64,000 nucleotides of DNA, taken from NCBI GenBank assembly GCA_964589785.1, contig CAZPUQ010000002.1, positions 310,001 to 374,000 of the forward strand, given 5' to 3'. Each line of letters opens with the position of its first letter. Within the stretch, counting starts at the first letter, position 1. The notes beneath the pieces were generated by a model. It saw only the letters and a program-made list of their open reading frames with translations. It was not told where the DNA came from and did no database searches. This DNA comes from JAGVSR01 sp964589785. Lineage in GTDB: Bacteria; Pseudomonadota; Alphaproteobacteria; Rhizobiales; Hyphomicrobiaceae. Shown here in pieces: positions 56,724-64,000 of this stretch. The position numbers and the translations under genes are program-made.

Positions 56724-57710
56724 ATGACGCTTCCCGCGTTCAACATGCGTCAGCTTTTGGAAGCTGGCGTGCACTTCGGCCACCAGGCTCACCGCTGGAA
56801 CCCCAAGATGGCGCCCTTCATCTACGGCGCCCGCAACAACATCCACATCCTCGACCTGACGCAGACGGTGCCGATGCTGCACCAAGCGCTGGTCAAGATC
56901 TCCGACACGGTCGCCGGCGGCGGCCGCGTGCTCTTCGTCGCCACCAAGCGCCAGGCCTCCGACGGCATCGCCGAGAGCGCCAAGCGCTCCGCCCAGTATT
57001 TCGTCAACCACCGCTGGCTCGGCGGCACGCTGACCAACTGGAAGACGGTCTCCCAGTCGATCCGCCGCCTGCGCCAGCTCGACGACATCCTCGCCGACCC
57101 GCAGGGCCGCACGAAGAAGGAACTGCTCACGATCCAGCGCGAGCGCGACAAGCTCAACCAGGCGCTGGGCGGCATCAAGGACATGGGCGGCGTGCCCGAC
57201 CTCCTGTTCGTCATCGACACCAACAAGGAGAAGATCGCCATCGAGGAGGCGCGCAAGCTCGGCATTCCGATCGTCGCCATCGTGGACACGAACTGCGATC
57301 CGGACGGCATCGATTTCCCGGTGCCGGGCAATGACGATGCGGGCCGCGCGATCACGCTCTACTGCGATCTCGTCGCGCGCGCCGCCCTCGACGGGCTGGA
57401 GCGCAGCCAGTCCGCCTCGGGCGTGGACATCGGGGCGCTCGCGAGTCCGCCGGCCGAGACGCTGCCCGCCAAGTTCAAGGGCATCGACGCACCGCGCGGC
57501 GAGGCCGACGACCTGAAGCGCATCACCGGCATCACGCCGAAGCTCGAGCAGCGGCTCAACGACGCCGGGGTGTTCCACTTCTGGCAGCTCGCCGACCTCG
57601 ATGCGGAAAGCGCCCAGGCGCTCGACCAGCTCCTGAAGCTCAAGGGCCAGATCGAGACGGACGGCTGGATCGCCCAGGCCAAGAAGTTCGTCGACGCCGC
57701 AGCAGCCTGA
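56724..57710 (+). CDS. rpsB: 30S ribosomal protein S2 with C-terminal extension
   Basis: This is a 328-aa protein. Residues 1 to about 235 are canonical S2 ('MRQLLEAGVHFGHQAHRWNPKM', 'HRWLGGTLTNWKT', 'DTNCDPDGIDFPVPGNDDA'). After an Ala/Pro linker the tail 'DDLKRITGITPKLEQRLNDA' and 'GVFHFWQLADL' forms the same helix-hairpin-helix-like domain as the end of NuoE. S2 is normally about 240 aa; extended forms are typical of Rhizobiales. The 221-nt leader is the usual place for S2 autoregulation, but I could not identify an element in it. Confidence 0.97.
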   Translation: MTLPAFNMRQLLEAGVHFGHQAHRWNPKMAPFIYGARNNIHILDLTQTVPMLHQALVKISDTVAGGGRVLFVATKRQASDGIAESAKRSAQYFVNHRWLGGTLTNWKTVSQSIRRLRQLDDILADPQGRTKKELLTIQRERDKLNQALGGIKDMGGVPDLLFVIDTNKEKIAIEEARKLGIPIVAIVDTNCDPDGIDFPVPGNDDAGRAITLYCDLVARAALDGLERSQSASGVDIGALASPPAETLPAKFKGIDAPRGEADDLKRITGITPKLEQRLNDAGVFHFWQLADLDAESAQALDQLLKLKGQIETDGWIAQAKKFVDAAAA

Positions 57711-57846
57711 TTGCAGCCCGGACCGGAGCGGGGCGGCCTTGCGAGCTGAACCTCGCCGTCCAGGCCGTCCTTTGCCCGCGTCCGGCCCGCAATCCAGTTT
57801 TTCTTTCACGGCACGCTATTCGCTCGCACGAGCGCAAGGAGCACAC

Positions 57847-58788
57847 ATGAGCACGATCACCGCCGCGATGGTGAAGGACCTGCGCGACAGGACCGGCGCC
57901 GGCATGATGGACTGCAAGACCGCGCTCACCGAGACGAACGGTGACATGGAGGCCGCCATCGAGTGGCTGCGCAAGAAGGGCCTGTCGAAGGCGGCGAAGA
58001 AGTCGGACCGCATCGCGGCCCAGGGTCTCATCGGCGTCATCTCGACGGTGAAGTCGGGGGCCGTCGTCGAGGTGAACTCGGAGACGGATTTCGTCGCGCG
58101 CAACCCGCAGTTCCAGGAGATGGTGCAGAAGATCGCCGCGCTGGCGCCGGCCGCCAAGGGCGACCTCGCCAAGCTGCTCGCGGCAACCTATCCCGGCACC
58201 TCGAACACGGTGGAGACGCAGGTCAAGGACGCAATCGCCACCATTGGCGAGAACATGGGCGTGCGGCGCACCGGCGCGCTCGAGGTGAAGGACGGCGTCG
58301 TCGCCGACTACGTGCACAACAAGGCCGCCGACGGGCTCGGCAAGATCGGCGTGCTCGTCGCGCTCGAGAGCACGGGCGACACGGATTCGCTCATGGCCTT
58401 CGGCCGCCAGCTCGCCATGCACGTCGCCGCCGCAAGTCCGCTCGCCGTGACGCCGGACGATCTCGACCCGGCCGCGATCGAGAAGGAGCGCGCCTTCTAC
58501 ACCGAGCAGGCCCTGGCGTCGGGCAAGCCCAAGGAGATCGTCGACAAGATGGTCGAGGGCCGGCTGAAGAAGGAGTTCTTCCAGCAGGCCTGCCTCCTGA
58601 GCCAGGTGTTCGTGCTCGACGGCAAGGCGACCGTGGAGGAGGCCGTCAAGGCCGCCGAGAAGACGGCAGGCGCCCCGATCAAGGTCAAGGGCTTCCTGCG
58701 CTACGCGCTGGGCGAGGGCATCGAGAAAAAGGAAGAGGACTTCGCCGCCGAGGTGGCCAAGACGGTCGCGGCCTCCAAGGGCGGCTGA
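57847..58788 (+). CDS. tsf: Elongation factor Ts
   Basis: The 313-aa nucleotide-exchange factor recycles EF-Tu. The N-terminal UBA-like domain contains 'MVKDLRDRTGAGMMDCKTAL' and 'AIEWLRKKGLSKAAKK'. The core has the Tu-contacting 'VNSETDFVARNPQF', and the C-terminal module ends 'FLRYALGEGIEKKEEDFAAEV'. It begins 136 nt after rpsB with AAGGAG upstream, in the conserved rpsB-tsf order, and is followed by a strong hairpin. Confidence 0.97.
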   Translation: MSTITAAMVKDLRDRTGAGMMDCKTALTETNGDMEAAIEWLRKKGLSKAAKKSDRIAAQGLIGVISTVKSGAVVEVNSETDFVARNPQFQEMVQKIAALAPAAKGDLAKLLAATYPGTSNTVETQVKDAIATIGENMGVRRTGALEVKDGVVADYVHNKAADGLGKIGVLVALESTGDTDSLMAFGRQLAMHVAAASPLAVTPDDLDPAAIEKERAFYTEQALASGKPKEIVDKMVEGRLKKEFFQQACLLSQVFVLDGKATVEEAVKAAEKTAGAPIKVKGFLRYALGEGIEKKEEDFAAEVAKTVAASKGG

Positions 58789-58823
58789 GGCCCCATGGCC
58801 CGGCGCATGTCAGCGATTGGAGG

Positions 58824-58847
58824 ACGGCCGGCGGGTTCGCCGGCCGT
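58824..58847 (+). terminator. Terminator after tsf
   Basis: ACGGCCGGCG-GGTT-CGCCGGCCGT is a perfect 10-bp stem 35 nt after the tsf stop, followed by TCCTGCATCTT. A partial T tract supports intrinsic termination of the rpsB-tsf transcript before pyrH. Confidence 0.62.
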
Positions 58848-59040
58848 TCCTGCATCTTCGACCCCTCGCCGGCGCGGCAGATTGCTGCCCTGACGCTTGT
58901 GCGGAGGAAAAGTGCTGGAATGTGCGGATCGGCGTCAGTAAGGACGCTGACCGGCAACAATCGCCCCGGCGACTCGCCTACGTTGCCGGGCTAAGACAGG
59001 ACGGTCCCGGCGGCTCGGCCGGGCCGTGGAGGAGGCGGCG

Positions 59041-59769
<729 letters not shown>

Positions 59770-59874
59770 GGCGCCGTCGGTCGGTCCGCCGTGTGATTGT
59801 TCTTCAGGAAGCGTCGCAATGCAGCGGCCTCCGACCCGCGCCGGCGGATCGGGATGGCGCCAACAGGATCGAAG

Positions 59875-60441
59875 ATGTCCGCTCTGACCACGTACGATAT
59901 CAAGGAACTCGAAAACCGGATGCGGGCCTCGCTCGATGCGTTCAAGCGCGAGCTGCAGGGTCTGCGGACCGGCCGCGCCAACGCCCATCTGCTCGATCCC
60001 GTGCAGGTCACGGTCTACGGCTCGCGCATGCCGCTGAACCAGGTCGCGACCGTGACGACGCCGGAGCCGCGCCTGATCGCCGTGCAGGTCTGGGACCGGT
60101 CCAACGTCACCGCCGTGGACAAGGCGCTGCGCGAAGCCAATCTCGGGGTCAACCCCGTCGTCGACGGCCAGTTGATCCGCCTGCCGCTGCCGGCCCCGAC
60201 CGCGGAGCGCCGGACCGAGCTCGTCAAGCAGGCCCACAAGTATGCCGAGAGCCACCGCATCGCCGTCCGCAACGTGCGCCGCGATGGTCTCGACCTTCTC
60301 AAGAAGCTCGAGAAGGACGGCAAGATGAGCGAGGACGACCACAAGAAGAACGCCACCAAGGTGCAGGACCTGACCGACAAGCTGATCAAGGAGATCGATC
60401 AGACACTGGCGGCCAAGGAGAGCGAAATCCAGAAGGTGTGA
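59875..60441 (+). CDS. frr: Ribosome recycling factor
   Basis: The 188-aa L-shaped protein splits post-termination ribosomes with EF-G. Family blocks are 'LKRELQGLRTGRANAHLLDP'-type (here FKRELQGLRTGRA), 'LNQVATVTTPEPRLIAVQVWD', 'AHKYAESHRIAVRNVRRDG' and 'DLTDKLIKEIDQTLAAKESEI'. ATG 59875 gives the standard length with AGGA about 7 nt upstream. In-frame ATGs at 59854 and 59797 would add unconserved residues. It follows pyrH by 105 nt. Confidence 0.95.
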   Translation: MSALTTYDIKELENRMRASLDAFKRELQGLRTGRANAHLLDPVQVTVYGSRMPLNQVATVTTPEPRLIAVQVWDRSNVTAVDKALREANLGVNPVVDGQLIRLPLPAPTAERRTELVKQAHKYAESHRIAVRNVRRDGLDLLKKLEKDGKMSEDDHKKNATKVQDLTDKLIKEIDQTLAAKESEIQKV

Positions 60442-60538
60442 GGGCCGGGCCGCGTCCCGATGGTCTTCCCGATCCCTTGAAGTCCGTGCGTCGAGGCAAC
60501 CCGCTCCAGACGAGCGCAACCGCAGGCCCGCTGAGCCC

Positions 60539-61291
60539 ATGAGATCGCCGACGAGCCCCAGTGCATCGCCCGACCTCGCGCCGCCGCGGCATGTGGCGAT
60601 CATCATGGACGGCAACGGCCGCTGGGCCGCCGAGCGCGGCCTGCCGCGCACGTGGGGGCATCGGCAGGGCGTGGAGGCCGTCCGCCGCACGGTGCGCGCC
60701 GCCCGCGAGCGCGGCATCGGCTATCTCACGATCTACAGCTTCTCCTCCGAGAACTGGTCGCGGCCGGCGCTCGAGATCGACGACCTCATGGGTCTCATGC
60801 GCCGCTTCATCAAGAGCGACCTCGCCGAGCTGCACCAGTCGAACGTGCGCATCCTCGTCATCGGCGAGCGCGACCGGGTCGACCCGGAGCTGATGGCTCT
60901 GATCGACGAGGCGCGCGACCTGACCCGGCAGAACACGGGACTTACGCTCGTCATCGCGTTCAACTACGGCTCGCGCGCCGAGATCGCGAAGGCCGCGCAA
61001 CGGCTCGCCCGTCGCGCCGCCCGCGGCGAACTTGATCCCGACGCAATCCGGGCGGAGGATCTGGCCGGCGCGCTGGATACCGCGGGCATTCCCGACCCCG
61101 ACCTTCTGATCCGCACGAGTGGCGAGATGCGGTTGTCCAACTTCCTCTTGTGGCAGACGGCCTATACAGAGCTGGTCTTCATGGATGCCTACTGGCCCGA
61201 GTTCAGCCAGGAGCTGCTCGACGAGGCGATCAAGACCTATCACGCGCGCGACCGCCGCTTCGGCGGCCTGACGCAGCGCTCGACGGCCTGA
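60539..61291 (+). CDS. uppS: Undecaprenyl diphosphate synthase (cis-prenyltransferase)
   Basis: The 250-aa enzyme condenses isopentenyl diphosphate units onto farnesyl diphosphate to make the C55 carrier of cell-wall and envelope glycans. Signatures are 'HVAIIMDGNGRWAAERGL' (catalytic Asp and Arg), 'TIYSFSSENWSRP' and 'DLLIRTSGEMRLSNFLLWQ'. Its isoprenoid substrate comes from the pathway that includes dxr, two genes downstream. It is probably cotranscribed with cdsA, 7 nt away. Confidence 0.97.
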   Translation: MRSPTSPSASPDLAPPRHVAIIMDGNGRWAAERGLPRTWGHRQGVEAVRRTVRAARERGIGYLTIYSFSSENWSRPALEIDDLMGLMRRFIKSDLAELHQSNVRILVIGERDRVDPELMALIDEARDLTRQNTGLTLVIAFNYGSRAEIAKAAQRLARRAARGELDPDAIRAEDLAGALDTAGIPDPDLLIRTSGEMRLSNFLLWQTAYTELVFMDAYWPEFSQELLDEAIKTYHARDRRFGGLTQRSTA

Positions 61292-61298
61292 GGCCTCC

Positions 61299-62174
61299 AT
61301 GGAGGATGCGCCCGGCGAGAAGACGCAAACGGGCGTCGATGCCGTCCCGGCGCCCGGGCGCGAGCCCAGCCGTGAACTTGTAACGCGTGCCGCCTCCGCT
61401 CTCGTCCTCGCCGCCGTCACGCTCGCGGTGCTCTACGCCGGACCGCAGCCGTTCGCCGTGCTGGCGGCTGCCGCCGCGCTTGCGGCGAGCTTCGAGTGGT
61501 CGCGCATCGTGCGCGGCGCGCAGACCGATGCCGTGCTCGTCGTCCATCTGGCGGCGGCGGGCCTCGCCGCGGTCCTGGCCGCACTTGGATTTGCCGCGCT
61601 CGGCCTGGCGGTGGTGGCGGTCGGCGCGATCCTCGCCGGGCTGCTCTCGGTCGGCCGGCATCCGCTGTTGTCCGCCATCGGCGTCGTCTATGCGGCCTTG
61701 CCGGCCGTCGCGCTGATCTGGCTGCGGGAGGACGAGGCCCATGGCCTTGAGGCCGTGCTCCTGATCCTGCTCGCGGTCGCCGCTACCGATGTCGCCGCCT
61801 TTGCCTGCGGCCGGCTGATCGGCGGGGCGAAGCTCGCGCCTGCCGTCTCGCCCAACAAGACGTGGTCCGGCTTCCTCGGCGGCATTGCCGCTGCGGCTCT
61901 GGTTGCGGCGGTCTTCGGGGCGCTTCTCGGCGCGCCCGTCGCCCGCCTCGCGGGCCTCGGCCTCCTCCTGGGCGTCCTCGCGCAGATGGGCGACCTCGCG
62001 GAATCGGCCCTGAAGCGGCGCTTCGGCCTCAAGGATTCCGGTTCCCTCATCCCCGGTCACGGCGGCATCATGGACCGGATCGACGGCCTCGTGTTCGCTG
62101 CCGTCGCGGCGGGCCTCCTGGCCTTGGCGCTCGATCCGCACGCGCCGGCCGGTGCGCTCGTCTTCGGCAGGTGA
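61299..62174 (+). CDS. cdsA: Phosphatidate cytidylyltransferase
   Basis: The 291-aa integral membrane enzyme forms CDP-diacylglycerol for phospholipid synthesis. It has about seven to eight helices after a polar N-terminal stretch of about 25 aa. The family signature is in the last third: 'SPNKTWSGFLGG' and 'KRRFGLKDSGSLIPGHGGIM' continuing DRIDG. The ribosome binding site is weak. It ends 2 nt before dxr. Confidence 0.95.
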   Translation: MEDAPGEKTQTGVDAVPAPGREPSRELVTRAASALVLAAVTLAVLYAGPQPFAVLAAAAALAASFEWSRIVRGAQTDAVLVVHLAAAGLAAVLAALGFAALGLAVVAVGAILAGLLSVGRHPLLSAIGVVYAALPAVALIWLREDEAHGLEAVLLILLAVAATDVAAFACGRLIGGAKLAPAVSPNKTWSGFLGGIAAAALVAAVFGALLGAPVARLAGLGLLLGVLAQMGDLAESALKRRFGLKDSGSLIPGHGGIMDRIDGLVFAAVAAGLLALALDPHAPAGALVFGR

Positions 62175-62176
62175 GA

Positions 62177-63412
62177 ATGGGTGAAGCGTTCCCCAGAGCG
62201 GCGGCGATCCGGCTCGGCGAGAGCAAGAGCCGGGCGCCCGGCGCGCCGCAGCGGCTGACGGTGCTCGGCGCGACCGGCTCCATCGGCGAAAGCACGCTCG
62301 ACCTCGTCGGCCGCGAGCCCGACCGGTTCGACGTCGTGGCGCTGACGGCGCAGTCGAACGCCGACAAGCTCGCCCGGCTCGCCATCACGCACCGGGCGAA
62401 GCTCGCCGTGATCGGCGAGGAGGATCGCTATCTCGAACTGAAGAGCCTGCTGGCGGGGACCGGCATCGAGGCGGCGGCGGGCGATGCCGCGCTGGCGGAG
62501 GCGGGGGCACGTCCGGCCGACTGCGTCATGGCCGCCATCGTTGGCGCGGCGGGCTTGAAGCCGACCTTCGCCGCGGCGCGCCAGGGACGGCGCATCGCGC
62601 TCGCCAACAAGGAATGCCTCGTCTCGGCGGGCGAGGTCTTCCTGGCGGAGATCCGCAGGTCCGGCGCGGAGCTGTTGCCCGTCGACAGCGAGCATTCGGC
62701 GGCCCTGCAGTCGCTCGCGGGCGCCGAGCGCGCCGCCGTGGAGCGCATCGTGCTGACGGCATCCGGCGGGCCGTTCCGGTCGTGGCCCATGGAGAGGCTC
62801 GCAACCGCCAGCCCCGAGCAGGCGCTGCGCCATCCCAACTGGGCGATGGGGGCCAAGATCACCATCGACAGCGCCACCCTGATGAACAAGGGGCTCGAGC
62901 TGATCGAGGCCTACCACCTCTTTCCCGTCGGCGTGGACCAGCTCGATGCGGTCATCCATCCCCAGTCGGTCGTCCACTGCCTCGTCCACTACATCGACGG
63001 CTCCGTCATCGCCCAGCTCGGGCCGCCCGACATGCGCACGCCGATCGCGCTCGCGCTCAACTGGCCGGAGCGGCGCACGACGCCGACCCCGCGGCTCGAT
63101 CTCGTCCAGATCGCCTCCCTGACCTTCGAGCCCGTGGACCGGGAGCGCTTTCCGGGGCCCGGCATGGCGCGGGAGGCGCTGCGCCGGGGCGGCACGGCTC
63201 CGGCCATCCTCAATGCGGCCAACGAGGTGGCGGTCGAGGCCTTCCTTGACCGTGGCCTCGGTTTCCTCGATATCCCCAGGGTCGTGGCGCGGACGCTCGA
63301 GCGCGCCGAAGCGCAGGGGCTCATCGGGACGCCCCGGACGCTCGACGATGTGCTTGCCGTCGATGCCGAGGGCCGGGGGCTCGCCCGGTCGATCGTCAAA
63401 AGCCCGCTTTAG
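62177..63412 (+). CDS. dxr: 1-deoxy-D-xylulose-5-phosphate reductoisomerase
   Basis: The 411-aa NADPH- and metal-dependent enzyme performs the second step of the MEP isoprenoid pathway. The cofactor motif is 'LTVLGATGSIGESTLDLV'. The metal/substrate site shows 'LPVDSEHSAALQSLAG' and 'TASGGPFRSWPMERL', then 'HPNWAMGAKITIDSATLMNKGLELIEA' (pattern). The start at ATG 62177 is 2 nt past cdsA. The first about 25 residues precede the conserved domain. The frame is also open further upstream inside cdsA but is not coding there. Confidence 0.96.
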   Translation: MGEAFPRAAAIRLGESKSRAPGAPQRLTVLGATGSIGESTLDLVGREPDRFDVVALTAQSNADKLARLAITHRAKLAVIGEEDRYLELKSLLAGTGIEAAAGDAALAEAGARPADCVMAAIVGAAGLKPTFAAARQGRRIALANKECLVSAGEVFLAEIRRSGAELLPVDSEHSAALQSLAGAERAAVERIVLTASGGPFRSWPMERLATASPEQALRHPNWAMGAKITIDSATLMNKGLELIEAYHLFPVGVDQLDAVIHPQSVVHCLVHYIDGSVIAQLGPPDMRTPIALALNWPERRTTPTPRLDLVQIASLTFEPVDRERFPGPGMAREALRRGGTAPAILNAANEVAVEAFLDRGLGFLDIPRVVARTLERAEAQGLIGTPRTLDDVLAVDAEGRGLARSIVKSPL

Positions 63413-63474
63413 ACCGCCAGATGCGCTAGGATCGGCCCGCGCCCGAGAGCGTGGCGCCCTAATCGGAGACCGCC

Positions 63475-64000
63475 ATGGATGCCTTGCTGAACTCCCTGTC
63501 CGGGCCGCTGCTCTATGGCTTTGCGTTCCTCACGGTCCTGACGATCGTGGTGTTCTTCCACGAGCTTGGCCATTTCCTCGTCGCGCGCTGGTGCGGGGTC
63601 AAGGTGAAGGCGTTCTCGATCGGCTTCGGCCAGGAGATCGCCGGCTTCGATGACCGCCATGGAACGCGTTGGAAACTCGGCTGGATTCCCCTCGGCGGCT
63701 ACGTGAAGTTCATGGACGACGAGAACGCGGCAAGCGTGCCCTCGCGCGAGACCATCGACAGCATGAGTGCGGAGGACCGGGCCGGCGCCTTCCACGCCAA
63801 GCCGGTCTGGCAGCGCGCCGCCGTGGTGGCGGCGGGGCCGATCGCCAACTTCCTGCTGGCGATGGTGATTTTTACGTTCTGGTTCTGGGTCAACGGGATC
63901 TATTCCACCGAAGCGCTCGTCGACGAGGTGCTGCCCGACAGCCCGGCCGCCCGTGCCGGGCTTCAGGCCGGCGACCGCGTCACGGCCATCGACGGGCGGG
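63475..64000 (+). CDS. rseP: RIP metalloprotease RseP/RasP, 3' end outside window
   Basis: The first 175 codons of a site-2-type intramembrane zinc protease are present. The first helix carries the active site HELGH at residues 29-33 ('VVFFHELGHFLVARWCGVKV'). 'FGQEIAGFDDRHGTRWKLGWIPLGGYVKF' (pattern) and a second helix 'GPIANFLLAMVIFTFWFWV' follow, then the start of a PDZ domain ('SPAARAGLQAGDRVTAIDG'). Family members are about 360-380 aa. It cleaves membrane-bound anti-sigma factors and signal peptides. GGAG stands 7-10 nt before the ATG. Confidence 0.96.
   Translation, partial: MDALLNSLSGPLLYGFAFLTVLTIVVFFHELGHFLVARWCGVKVKAFSIGFGQEIAGFDDRHGTRWKLGWIPLGGYVKFMDDENAASVPSRETIDSMSAEDRAGAFHAKPVWQRAAVVAAGPIANFLLAMVIFTFWFWVNGIYSTEALVDEVLPDSPAARAGLQAGDRVTAIDGR

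Overview
The window is a GC-rich (roughly 65-70% by eye) stretch of an alphaproteobacterial chromosome, almost certainly Hyphomicrobiales (Rhizobiales). The evidence is gene order and domain architecture: ppi-ppi-queA-tgt, tig-clpP-clpX-lon-hupB, a complete nuoA-N operon, proS-lol-dnaE, and rpsB-tsf-pyrH-frr-uppS-cdsA-dxr-rseP. RpsB and NuoE also carry the same helix-hairpin-helix-like C-terminal tail. No genus is assigned. Almost everything is core housekeeping, and I see no CRISPR array, prophage or insertion sequence.

Layout. 1-360: the 5' part of a HigB-like toxin gene (minus strand, cut by the window edge) with a palindromic operator, downstream of tRNA-Val(CAC). 478-5900: a TusA-like sulfur carrier, an MMPL/RND exporter, two orphan secreted proteins and two tandem cyclophilins (one lipoprotein, one cytosolic). 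5957-9927: DUF423, the queuosine genes queA and tgt, a small membrane ORF and a DMT transporter. 10100-18552: tRNA-Lys, mercaptopyruvate sulfurtransferase, a periplasmic glucan synthesis protein, an RND efflux adaptor/pump pair and an outer-membrane beta-barrel. 18823-26536: tRNA-Leu and the protein quality-control block (tig, clpP, clpX, lon with a sigma32-like promoter), then hupB and tRNA-Val(UAC). 26717-27622: DUF1993 and tRNA-Asp.

27909-45609: all fourteen complex I subunits, nuoA to nuoN, in standard order. Three non-nuo genes (unknown, hotdog thioesterase, GFA-type zinc protein) lie between nuoC and nuoD, and two small membrane ORFs lie between nuoD and nuoE. Dispersed palindromic repeats sit before nuoG and nuoJ. 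45615-52529: birA, RNase J, methylmalonyl-CoA epimerase, DUF1467, proS, and a lipoprotein-release permease with its ATPase. 52846-64000: dnaE, then the translation and envelope-precursor block rpsB-tsf-pyrH-frr-uppS-cdsA-dxr-rseP, the last cut by the window end.

The most unusual signal is in dnaE. A copy of the palindromic repeat family seen in the nuo spacers lies inside this replicative polymerase gene, in frame, adding about 39 residues. Just downstream is a patch of AT-richer, rare-codon sequence that still encodes normal DnaE. Other points are a Tgt that has lost nearly all canonical zinc ligands, and a three-half-site operator in front of a probably leaderless toxin gene.
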